5,970 nucleotides of DNA from Candidatus Omnitrophota bacterium (GTDB lineage Bacteria > Hinthialibacterota > Hinthialibacteria > Hinthialibacterales > JAKPRU01). The stretch's first letter is position 1, and each line of letters begins with the position of its first letter. Location of the stretch: assembly GCA_029557025.1 (NCBI GenBank), contig JAKPRU010000779.1, positions 1 through 5,970 on the forward strand. Direction: 5' to 3'. A program made the position numbers and the translations under genes. The notes beneath the pieces were generated by a model that ran no database searches, had not been told where the DNA came from, and saw nothing but the letters and a program-made list of their open reading frames with translations. Below, piece by piece: positions 1 to 5,281 of this stretch.

Positions 1-975
1 CAGGAACCGTCCGATTTTCGGCCTGAGGAGATCGGCCGGGTGAGCATTGGAGACACAAACTCGGCTTGGTGGATTATTCCTTTTCGGTTGGAGGAACAAC
101 GGGCGGGGTTGATTTTTTTGCTGGACGATGAGGGGTCTTTACAGGCGGCAAGCGCGCAGCGTATCCGGCGGCTTGTTGAGAACAGCCTGCTGCGATGTGC
201 CGGTTTCTCTCGGCGTCTTGCGGAGGAACGAAACCGGTTCAGTGTCAACCTGGCAACGAGTATGGGGCACGATCTCACCAACATCATTGCGGGAGGGAAA
301 TGGGATTTGAATACGATTCATCGCGCGCTGAACAGTGGAGCGGTACGGTTGGACCCGGCTCGCGCGGATGTTCTGCTCCAGGCGTTCGAGGGATTGAAAA
401 ATAACCTCCAATTCTTGCAGGAGATGGTGGATATCTACCGCGCATTGGGAGCCGCTCGCGCACCCTGCTACGAACGGGGGGATGTGGGAAGCTACCTGCA
501 TGAGGTATGTGAGCTTTTCATACGGTCCACGTCTCAACGCCTGGACGTAATCCAGGATATCTCTTCGAACTGTGAGGCCATCATTGAACCACGCCTTCTG
601 AAGATGGCCGTGTTCAATCTCCTGGCTAATGCGGCTCACGCCATCCAGCGACGCGAGGATGGATTGGTCGGCGGCCGGATTGAGGTGCAACTACGCTGTG
701 AGGGAGATCACATCGTGTTCATTGTGCGGGACAACGGTCCGGGAATTCGGGATCACACCGGCCGGTTGCTGGATGAAAAGGAGATAGGGCGCATTTTCAG
801 GGTCGGGTACAGCACAAAAGGATCCGGTTCCGGCGGCGGGCTGGGGCTGGTCTGGGTGAAAAACATTGTGGAGGAATTCCATCAGGGGACAATTCGCGCG
901 GCCAATCGCCCGGAGGGCGGCGCGGAAATCACCATTCGATTTCCTAGAGAATCCGAAGTCCGCCGGATTGTGTGA
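1..975 (+). CDS. Sensor histidine kinase, 3' portion (5' end outside window)
   Basis: The reading frame is open from base 1 and ends at TGA 973-975, so the gene starts upstream; the GTG at 40 is probably internal. Residue numbers here count from that GTG. The first ~50 residues (WIIPFRLEEQRAGLIFLLDD) look like the last strands of a GAF-type sensor domain. A helical segment follows, with a probable H-box MGHDLTN (His77, codon at 268-270) as the autophosphorylated histidine. The HATPase_c domain is complete: N-box FNLLANAAHA (193-202), G1 box VRDNGPGI (229-236), F-box IFRVGYSTK (252-260) and glycine-rich G2 box GSGSGGGLGLVWVKNIV (261-277). No transmembrane segment or receiver domain lies in the visible part. 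The role would be ATP-dependent autophosphorylation and phosphotransfer to a response regulator, which is not in this window. The kinase assignment is firm; the signal sensed is unknown. Confidence 0.9.
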   Translation, partial: QEPSDFRPEEIGRVSIGDTNSAWWIIPFRLEEQRAGLIFLLDDEGSLQAASAQRIRRLVENSLLRCAGFSRRLAEERNRFSVNLATSMGHDLTNIIAGGKWDLNTIHRALNSGAVRLDPARADVLLQAFEGLKNNLQFLQEMVDIYRALGAARAPCYERGDVGSYLHEVCELFIRSTSQRLDVIQDISSNCEAIIEPRLLKMAVFNLLANAAHAIQRREDGLVGGRIEVQLRCEGDHIVFIVRDNGPGIRDHTGRLLDEKEIGRIFRVGYSTKGSGSGGGLGLVWVKNIVEEFHQGTIRAANRPEGGAEITIRFPRESEVRRIV

Positions 976-1031
976 GTCCAGCCAAGCATACAGAAGGAAG
1001 AGTTATTTCAACCCTCTCTCGGGTCTGTACA

Positions 1032-1044
1032 CCTTCGGGGAAGG
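1032..1044. repeat. Small perfect hairpin
   Basis: CCTTC-GGG-GAAGG forms a 5-bp stem with a 3-nt loop directly before the first repeat copy at 1046. It has no following T-run. It may be a decayed part of the same repeat family, but it is short enough to be chance. Confidence 0.35.
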
Positions 1045-1045
1045 A

Positions 1046-1090
1046 AGTCAACCCCCACCTTGCCTACCCGATCTTCGGGGGAGGGATTTT
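1046..1090 (+). repeat. Palindromic repeat, type A copy 1
   Basis: The copy starts with agtcaacccccacct, identical over 15 bases to the copy at 3791. A shared block of 18 bases, cccgatcttcgggggagg, follows at 1067-1084. Its core pairs as CCCGA-TCT-TCGGG (1067-1079). It is one base shorter and less perfectly paired than the 3791 copy, so it looks partly decayed. No T-tract follows, so it is not a standard intrinsic terminator, although it lies downstream of the histidine kinase gene. Confidence 0.8.
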
Positions 1091-1095
1091 GGCTG

Positions 1096-1130
1096 TGACC
1101 TTGCCTGATCTTCGGGGGGATTGGGCCTTG
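1096..1130 (+). repeat. Palindromic repeat, degenerate type A copy
   Basis: This segment repeats the accttgcct...gatcttcgggggga pattern of the copy at 1046 but lacks its 5' tcaaccccc arm. Its cttcgggggga (1110-1120) is a perfect 11-bp inverted match to tccccccgaag (1137-1147) in the next copy. The two could pair as one stem with a 16-nt loop. Confidence 0.6.
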
Positions 1131-1176
1131 TATGCTTCCCCCCGAAGTTCGGCGGGATACAAAGGGGGTTGAGTTT
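1131..1176 (-). repeat. Palindromic repeat, inverted copy (type B) 1
   Basis: The copy begins with 17 bases, tatgcttccccccgaag, identical to the copy at 3676. It ends with gatacaaagggggttgagtt, matching that copy's end apart from single-base differences. It is the approximate reverse complement of the type A copies (tcaaccccc...cgaacttcggggg when inverted). The internal stem TCCCCCCGA/TCGGCGGGA has one mismatch. Confidence 0.8.
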
Positions 1177-1204
1177 GAGATCACGGGATTTCGGTCGGGT
1201 CTCA

Positions 1205-1225
1205 TGTCAACCCCCACCTCACCCA
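1205..1225 (+). repeat. Partial type A repeat arm
   Basis: The bases tgtcaacccccacctcaccc match the 5' arm of the type A copies at 1046 and 3791, but the hairpin half is missing. The arm faces the gggggttgagtt end of the inverted copy at 1131-1176 across 28 bases. That reproduces, in shortened form, the inward-facing pair seen at 3676-3834. Confidence 0.6.
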
Positions 1226-1344
1226 AATTCGTCACGGTTTAGCTTGGGAGACGGGTGGTGACGTCCCTGGGCGATTTGTCGGCGCATCAATATGAAAGAG
1301 AATCCACCGATCCGTATAGTCGGGAACCGTCGATCTCAGTCTCT

Positions 1345-1372
1345 ATGACAATCGATGATGGAAGGGTATGAT
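1345..1372 (+). promoter_or_regulatory. Predicted sigma70-type promoter for the sulfoquinovose synthase gene
   Basis: A -35 hexamer ATGACA (1345-1350) and a -10 hexamer TATGAT (1367-1372) each match the consensus at five of six positions. They are separated by 16 bases. Transcription would start near 1379-1380, giving a leader of about 62 bases before ATG 1442. The site lies in the only long spacer upstream of the two sugar-nucleotide genes. It is predicted by sequence only. Confidence 0.5.
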
Positions 1373-1425
1373 AGGAACCAGTCCATTTACTGTTTTGGGT
1401 GAGATAGATTCCGATCATTCTATTT

Positions 1426-1432
1426 GAAAGGA
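1426..1432 (+). promoter_or_regulatory. Ribosome binding site that fixes the sqdB start
   Basis: GAAAGGA ends 9 bases before ATG 1442. It overlaps the alternative in-frame TTG at 1424, so TTG cannot use it. This favours ATG 1442 as the start. Confidence 0.7.
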
Positions 1433-1441
1433 CCAATCGCA

Positions 1442-2626
1442 ATGCGTGTCTTGATCGCCGGAGTAGACGGATATCTGGGGTGGGCGCTTGCCCAGCATTT
1501 AATCCTGCGCGGCCATGAGGTTGCCGGGATCGACTTATTTCTAAGGCGCGATTGGGTGGCGGAGATGGGATCGCAATCTGTCACACCGATCCGGCGAATG
1601 ACTGAACGTCTCGCCGCGTTCCGGGAAGTGTATGGTAGAAACCTCCTTTTCCGAAAAGGCGACCTTCGGGACTACGATTGTGTCCTGAACTTTCTGAAAT
1701 CGTTCCAGCCGGAGGCTATTGTGCACCTGGGCGAGATGCCCTCGGCTCCGTACAGCATGTTGGATGTTCATCACGCGGTATTTGCGCAATGCAACAATAT
1801 CGGCGGGACACTGAATCTGTTGTTCGCCATGCGGGACTGCTGCCCGGAAGCGCATCTGGTCAAGCTGGGAACCATGGGCGAGTACGGAACCCCGAATGTG
1901 GATATCCCCGAAGGGTTCTTTGAGATCGAGTACCGTGGACGAAAGGACCGACTCCCGTTTCCCCGACAGGCGGGCAGCTGGTACCACCAGTCCAAGGTCC
2001 ATGACTCTAACAACATCATGATGGCCTGCAAGTTCTGGAAACTGTGTTCGACCGATGTCATGCAAGGCGTGGTGTTTGGAACACGGATCGACAAGATGCC
2101 GGAGGATGAGCGTCTTGTTACCCGTTTCGATTTCGATCAATGTTTCGGCACCGTCATCAATCGATATTGTGCCCAGGCCGTTGCCGGCAAACCGCTGACG
2201 CCGTACGGGAAAGGCGGGCAGCGTCGGGGATTTCTTCCCCTTCGAGATTCGATGCAATGCCTCACGCTGGCGGTAGAGAATCCCCCCGCAAAGGGTGAAT
2301 ACCGAGTCTTTAATCAGTTTGAAGAACTCTACAATGTCTCCGAACTCGCGGAGAAAGTGAAACGAGCCGCCGCCGATATCGGATTGCAGGCCGGCATCCG
2401 CCACATTGAGAATCCCCGGATTGAAATGGAAGAACATTACTACAATCCGGACCATAAGCACCTTCTTGATCTCGGCTACAAACCTACCCACGATATTGAA
2501 CAAGAGATTCGCATTACGCTACAGGATCTCCTGAAATACAAGGATCGCATTCTTGTTCGCGAGGAGGCCCTGGACCCGGATATTCGATGGGACGGCAGCC
2601 GACGGAAGAGCAGCTACTTAACCTGA
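1442..2626 (+). CDS. sqdB: UDP-sulfoquinovose synthase (SQD1/SqdB family)
   Basis: The enzyme converts UDP-glucose plus sulfite to UDP-sulfoquinovose, the sulfonated head-group donor for sulfolipids and some surface glycans. It is cytosolic and binds NAD. The product is 394 residues, close to the family's usual size without a transit peptide. An N-terminal Rossmann fold is seen as GVDGYLG (7-13). The catalytic signature LGTMGEYGTPNVDIPEGF (142-159) supplies Thr144, Met145 and Glu147. SWYHQSKVHDS (179-189) supplies Tyr181, His182 and Lys185, matching the Thr145/Tyr182/Lys186 triad known from plant SQD1. Other family blocks are MPSAPYSM (99-106), QGVVFGT (208-214), YGKGGQRRGFLPLRDS (255-270), FNQFEE (290-295) and EEHYYNPDHKHLLDLG (330-345). 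ATG 1442 is preferred over TTG 1424 because a good ribosome binding site precedes it. The gene probably shares a transcript with the next gene, 9 bp downstream. The end use of the product cannot be read from this window. Confidence 0.93.
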   Translation: MRVLIAGVDGYLGWALAQHLILRGHEVAGIDLFLRRDWVAEMGSQSVTPIRRMTERLAAFREVYGRNLLFRKGDLRDYDCVLNFLKSFQPEAIVHLGEMPSAPYSMLDVHHAVFAQCNNIGGTLNLLFAMRDCCPEAHLVKLGTMGEYGTPNVDIPEGFFEIEYRGRKDRLPFPRQAGSWYHQSKVHDSNNIMMACKFWKLCSTDVMQGVVFGTRIDKMPEDERLVTRFDFDQCFGTVINRYCAQAVAGKPLTPYGKGGQRRGFLPLRDSMQCLTLAVENPPAKGEYRVFNQFEELYNVSELAEKVKRAAADIGLQAGIRHIENPRIEMEEHYYNPDHKHLLDLGYKPTHDIEQEIRITLQDLLKYKDRILVREEALDPDIRWDGSRRKSSYLT

Positions 2627-2635
2627 CAGACGGAT

Positions 2636-3613
2636 ATGAAAAGACCATCCGTTACAATTCTGATTACCGGCGGTTTGGGATTTATCGGTCTGCACCTGAT
2701 CCGCCTGGTGCTGAGGAAATACCCGGACTGGTCTCTCCGTATCCTCGATAACGAATCCGTGGGACGCCGGGAGGACCTTGCCTGCCTTCTTGACGAGGAG
2801 TTCCCGGGTGAAAGACGGGGCGTCGAGAGAGATCGACTGGATATAATCTCCGGTGATATCTGCGATACGGATTGTGTGAAACACGCAACAAAGGGGTGCG
2901 ATTCTGTCGTTCATTTAGCCGCATCGACCGGAGTTCATACCTCCATACAGAATCCGGCTGAAAGTATCCGTGTGAATGCCCTGGGTACATTGAATGTCCT
3001 GGAAGCCGCGCGCAAAAAACAGGTTCGGCGTGTAGTCCTGGCGTCGTCTAACGCAGCGGCCGGTGAGCCGAACAATTCCGATTATGGGCCGTTTTGTGTC
3101 ACACCGGTTTCCCCGTATGGTGCAGGGAAGTTGTGTCTGGAAGCATTGGCCTCCGCGTATTGGAGGTCAATGGAATTGGAAACGGTTTGTCTACGTTTTG
3201 CGAATGTGTATGGTCCTTATTCGGGGCGGAAATCGAGCGTTGTAGCCAAATGGATTAGTCGGATACTGAACGGGGAACCTGTTGAGATTTATGGCGACGG
3301 TTCACAGACACGCGATTTTGTGTGGGCGGGTGATATCGCACAGGCCATTGTTTCCAGTTTGGAGTCCCCTCATGCGCCCGGCGAGATATTTCAAATCGGC
3401 AGCGGTGAATCGATCAGCATTCTTCAGTTAGTCGAGCGGCTCCGGAAAGTATCCGGCCTGGATTTTCCGGTTGAGTTTGTTCCCGCACCTCCGGGTGAAA
3501 TCCAGCGTGTCCGGTGCGACATGCGTCATGCGAGGCATCTGTTAGGGCTTTCGGAGTTGACTCCCATTGAATACGGCTTGCCGAAGACCTGGGCCTGGTT
3601 TGCCCGGCGTTGA
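2636..3613 (+). CDS. NAD-dependent sugar-nucleotide epimerase/dehydratase
   Basis: This is an extended short-chain dehydrogenase of 325 residues, normal for UDP-glucose 4-epimerase-like enzymes. The NAD-binding motif TGGLGFIG is at 11-18. DICD (74-77) and HLAA (93-96) follow as expected. The catalytic set is Ser137/Ser138 (LASSNA) and Tyr161-x3-Lys165 (SPYGAGK). The substrate-binding half shows LRFANVYGP (186-194) and IYGDGSQTRDFVWAGDIA (218-235), typical of the GalE/WbpP/RmlB-like group. It should act on a UDP- or dTDP-sugar; which sugar cannot be told from sequence alone. It starts 9 bp after the sqdB stop with only a weak ribosome binding site (cgga), suggesting an operon and perhaps translational coupling. 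The pairing suggests that both feed the same glycan or glycolipid, which is inference. Confidence 0.88.
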   Translation: MKRPSVTILITGGLGFIGLHLIRLVLRKYPDWSLRILDNESVGRREDLACLLDEEFPGERRGVERDRLDIISGDICDTDCVKHATKGCDSVVHLAASTGVHTSIQNPAESIRVNALGTLNVLEAARKKQVRRVVLASSNAAAGEPNNSDYGPFCVTPVSPYGAGKLCLEALASAYWRSMELETVCLRFANVYGPYSGRKSSVVAKWISRILNGEPVEIYGDGSQTRDFVWAGDIAQAIVSSLESPHAPGEIFQIGSGESISILQLVERLRKVSGLDFPVEFVPAPPGEIQRVRCDMRHARHLLGLSELTPIEYGLPKTWAWFARR

Positions 3614-3615
3614 CC

Positions 3616-3634
3616 GTCAGGCAGAGCGCCTGAC
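3616..3634. repeat. Hairpin directly after the epimerase stop
   Basis: GTCAGGC (3616-3622) and GCCTGAC (3628-3634) form a perfect 7-bp stem with a 5-nt loop, two bases after the stop codon. No T-run follows, so intrinsic termination is doubtful. It may protect the 3' end of the mRNA or form part of the repeat cluster. Confidence 0.55.
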
Positions 3635-3635
3635 C

Positions 3636-3657
3636 CCCACCACACAAAAATGGTGGG
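3636..3657. repeat. Second hairpin downstream of the epimerase gene
   Basis: CCCACCA (3636-3642) and TGGTGGG (3651-3657) pair perfectly around an A-rich 8-nt loop. This hairpin follows the previous one with a single base between. The two form a tandem stem-loop block in the convergent spacer. Confidence 0.5.
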
Positions 3658-3675
3658 ACAGGCCTCCATGCCTCC

Positions 3676-3721
3676 TATGCTTCCCCCCGAAGATCGGGGG
3701 GAATACAAGGGGGGTTGAGTT
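3676..3721 (-). repeat. Palindromic repeat, inverted copy (type B) 2
   Basis: This is a near match to the copy at 1131-1176. It contains a perfect 10-bp stem, TTCCCCCCGA (3681-3690) and TCGGGGGGAA (3694-3703), with the loop AGA. It ends in ggggggttgagtt, the reverse complement of the opening arm of the type A copies. Its stem is intact where the 1131 copy has a mismatch, so this copy appears better preserved. Confidence 0.85.
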
Positions 3722-3790
3722 CAGGATAGTAGAGATTCCAGAAGTATTGCAGCTGTTTTTCGTGTTAATCGCCGTCTGGCCTTTCTGAGC

Positions 3791-3834
3791 AGTCAACCCC
3801 CACCTAACCTCCCCCGATCTTCGGGGGAGGAATT
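3791..3834 (+). repeat. Palindromic repeat, type A copy 2
   Basis: This copy has the agtcaacccccacct arm followed by a perfect 10-bp hairpin, CCTCCCCCGA (3808-3817), loop TCT, TCGGGGGAGG (3821-3830). With the copy at 3676-3721 it forms an imperfect inverted pair about 160 bp long overall, with a non-repeated middle of about 69 bp. It lies 20 bases beyond the stop codon of the convergent kinase gene, but on neither strand does a T-tract follow the stem. Confidence 0.85.
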
Positions 3835-3854
3835 GGGTCTGTCATTCCTCATAT

Positions 3855-4889
3855 TTATATATTCGCATACAGATCCCCGGTTCCCTCGAATGCTTCCATG
3901 ACCTGTTGTGGACTGGCGGTCCCGGTGGTGCCCAGCTGGCGAATGGTGACGGAGGCCACCAGGCAACCCACCGCGGCCGCTTCGGTGAGAGACGCGCCGG
4001 AAACCAACGCCGAAACCGCTCCGGCCGTGGTGCTGTCTCCTGCTCCCACAATGTCGATGGGACCCTCCACCCGAACAGCGGGAACACTCCAGGTCCGGTC
4101 ACTCTCCGCCACAATGATGCCGGATTTGTCCATGGTCATAAACACGGGCCGCCCGGTGCGCTGCGCTAGGGTCATCGCCGCCTCCCGTGCCCGTTCGGGA
4201 GTCGGATTCTCCTCGATTCCTACCGCAGCGGCGGTTTCATACCGATTCGGTTTTACCATTACGCGGCGGAACTCACCGATTCGCACACGCGAATCCGCAA
4301 AAAAGATCTTCTCGCGATTCGCATCCGCAAGCTCGGCAAGTAACTCACGCACCCGGTCCGTGACCACTCCGCAATTTCGTTCCTGCACCTGATCGACAAT
4401 GATGACTCCGTCCGCATCGGCAACGGCCTCTTTAATATGCTCCATGATCTCCGATTCCAAGTCTTCCGGCAGACGGGTACGATTTTTGATATCTTGGCGG
4501 TTCATTTCCTCTTCGCCCCCCGGCAATTGGAGCATCGGCTTGGTGTAGGTCGGGGTGAATCGGTCTTTCGACCGGATTAAGTGGCGGATATCCACTCCCA
4601 TCCGAGTGAGCGCTTTTGTCAATTCATATCCTTCCCCGTCATCGCCGATAATCCCGACCGCTGCCAGGCGACCCACCTGAAGCGCCACAAGATTACTCAT
4701 CACGGTTCCTGCTGCTCCCGGCTGGCATCGTTTGCCGACGACCTGGTAGGCGTCTTTGCCGGTTTCCAGGGATTTCTCCGTCAGTTTCGGGTCGATTTCC
4801 AGGTACTTGTCCAGGAAGAAGTCGCCGACCACAACAATCTTGCGCTGTGCGAATGTGTGAAGCAATTCCTCCAGTCTTTTTCGGTCCAT
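3855..4889 (-). CDS. PfkB-family carbohydrate kinase, RfaE/HldA-like
   Basis: This 344-residue ribokinase-fold enzyme phosphorylates a sugar or sugar phosphate with ATP. It resembles the kinase half of RfaE/HldE, which makes D-glycero-beta-D-manno-heptose 1,7-bisphosphate for LPS core heptose. Family features are the opening VVVGDFFLDKYL (19-30), the sugar-binding QPGAAGTVMSNLVAL (56-70), GIIGDDGEG (79-87), RFTPTYTKPM (110-119), EEMNRQD (127-133) and the signature DIVGAGDSTTAG (279-290), with Asp285 as catalytic base. QLGTTGTASPQQV (318-330) is the usual RfaE-type ending. No nucleotidyltransferase domain follows, so it is a stand-alone kinase. It differs from typical heptose kinases in having PGAAGTVMSN instead of PGGAANVA-x-N, so the exact substrate is uncertain. 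ATG 4889 is chosen over the upstream GTG 4976 because AGAGGGA precedes it and the longer form would overlap the nuclease gene. It lies 41 bp after that gene, probably on the same transcript. Confidence 0.85.
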   Translation of the reverse strand: MDRKRLEELLHTFAQRKIVVVGDFFLDKYLEIDPKLTEKSLETGKDAYQVVGKRCQPGAAGTVMSNLVALQVGRLAAVGIIGDDGEGYELTKALTRMGVDIRHLIRSKDRFTPTYTKPMLQLPGGEEEMNRQDIKNRTRLPEDLESEIMEHIKEAVADADGVIIVDQVQERNCGVVTDRVRELLAELADANREKIFFADSRVRIGEFRRVMVKPNRYETAAAVGIEENPTPERAREAAMTLAQRTGRPVFMTMDKSGIIVAESDRTWSVPAVRVEGPIDIVGAGDSTTAGAVSALVSGASLTEAAAVGCLVASVTIRQLGTTGTASPQQVMEAFEGTGDLYANI

Positions 4890-4895
4890 GTTCAA

Positions 4896-4902
4896 TCCCT
4901 CT
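4896..4902 (-). promoter_or_regulatory. Ribosome binding site of the kinase gene
   Basis: On the - strand AGAGGGA lies just upstream of ATG 4889, with its GAGGG core 7 bases away. This supports the short form of the kinase rather than the GTG at 4976. Confidence 0.65.
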
Positions 4903-4930
4903 GTGCCGATTTCTTGTTTGCGGAACCCAA

Positions 4931-5281
4931 TCATCCCATGGTGGCAATAACATATTCCATTTTTCGTTGTTTGCACCAGATCTCCGCCGCTTTTCGTTTG
5001 CGTTGGACATCATTGGAGTCGATGCGGCTTGGATCTTTGATTTCGAGTATGACCTTTCTGCCGTCTTCGTATTCGACGAGGAAATCCGGCACATAACGAC
5101 GTTGATGTTTTTGATTATCAATCCAAGGTATGGTGATTCCGTGACGCTTCATCCATTTGACTACATGGGGATCGCGTTCGAGCCGATCCATCATGCGCCG
5201 TTCCAGATCACTTTGGTACTTTTCAAAGTTCCAGGGGCTTTTCTTGGGATTCTCGTAGTTGCCGCGATTGCTAATCGCCAT
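4931..5281 (-). CDS. Small TnsA-like PD-(D/E)XK nuclease
   Basis: This 116-residue protein has the core of a PD-(D/E)XK nuclease. A helix with SDLERRMMDRL (24-34) offers Glu27. YVPDFLVEY (63-71) supplies Asp66, and the next strand VILEIKDPS (77-85) supplies the E80-x-K82 pair. The arrangement S-x-L-E ... PDF ... E-x-K resembles the N-terminal nuclease domain of TnsA and related single-domain nucleases. A metal-dependent DNA cleavage role is therefore likely, but the target is unknown. ATG 5281 overlaps the stop of the upstream gene by 11 bp. The frame is closed by a TAA only 9 bases before this ATG (5288-5290), so the start is well fixed and translation is probably coupled. No TnsB, TnsC or transposon end is visible, so membership of a Tn7-like element is not supported. 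It may supply the nuclease function to the upstream protein. Confidence 0.75.
   Translation of the reverse strand: MAISNRGNYENPKKSPWNFEKYQSDLERRMMDRLERDPHVVKWMKRHGITIPWIDNQKHQRRYVPDFLVEYEDGRKVILEIKDPSRIDSNDVQRKRKAAEIWCKQRKMEYVIATMG

Larger units (their letters stand above)
976..1441. other. Long intergenic region with repeats and promoter
   Basis: No credible gene lies in these 466 bases. Short open frames here translate the repeat DNA, giving Gly/Pro/Ser/Arg-rich products with no ribosome binding site. The left half (about 1030-1225) holds a cluster of C/G-rich palindromic repeat copies, listed separately. From 1226 to 1344 I see no recognisable element. The right end carries a sigma70-like promoter and the ribosome binding site of the sulfoquinovose synthase gene. 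Confidence 0.8.

Noticed and set aside
139..690. Open frame opposite the histidine kinase gene
   Set aside because: It lies inside a clear HATPase/H-box coding region and contains no recognisable motif.
1046..1225. CRISPR array
   Set aside because: The copies alternate in orientation, differ in length, and have no regular spacers; no cas gene is nearby.
972..1235. Short open frames over the repeat cluster on both strands
   Set aside because: They translate the C/G-rich repeats, have no ribosome binding site, and show the same low-complexity Gly/Pro/Ser/Arg composition in both directions.
1424..1426. TTG as start codon of the sulfoquinovose synthase
   Set aside because: The ribosome binding site overlaps this codon and is spaced correctly for ATG 1442. 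The family's Rossmann strand also begins right at MRVLIAG.
1541..2503. Long open frame opposite the sqdB gene
   Set aside because: The + strand frame matches UDP-sulfoquinovose synthase along its whole length. The opposite frame has no family motif and is a by-product of codon bias.
3808..3830. Rho-independent terminator for the kinase gene
   Set aside because: The stem is perfect, but on the - strand it is followed by a G-rich arm rather than T residues, and the same sequence recurs as a repeat elsewhere.
3898..4392. Open + strand frame opposite the carbohydrate kinase
   Set aside because: It is rich in Ser, Thr, Arg and Ala without domain signature. The - strand PfkB motifs explain this DNA.
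4931..5281. Tn7-like transposon (TnsA)
   Set aside because: Only the nuclease fold is seen. No TnsB or TnsC partner and no transposon end lies in the window, so the match is to the fold, not to a mobile element.
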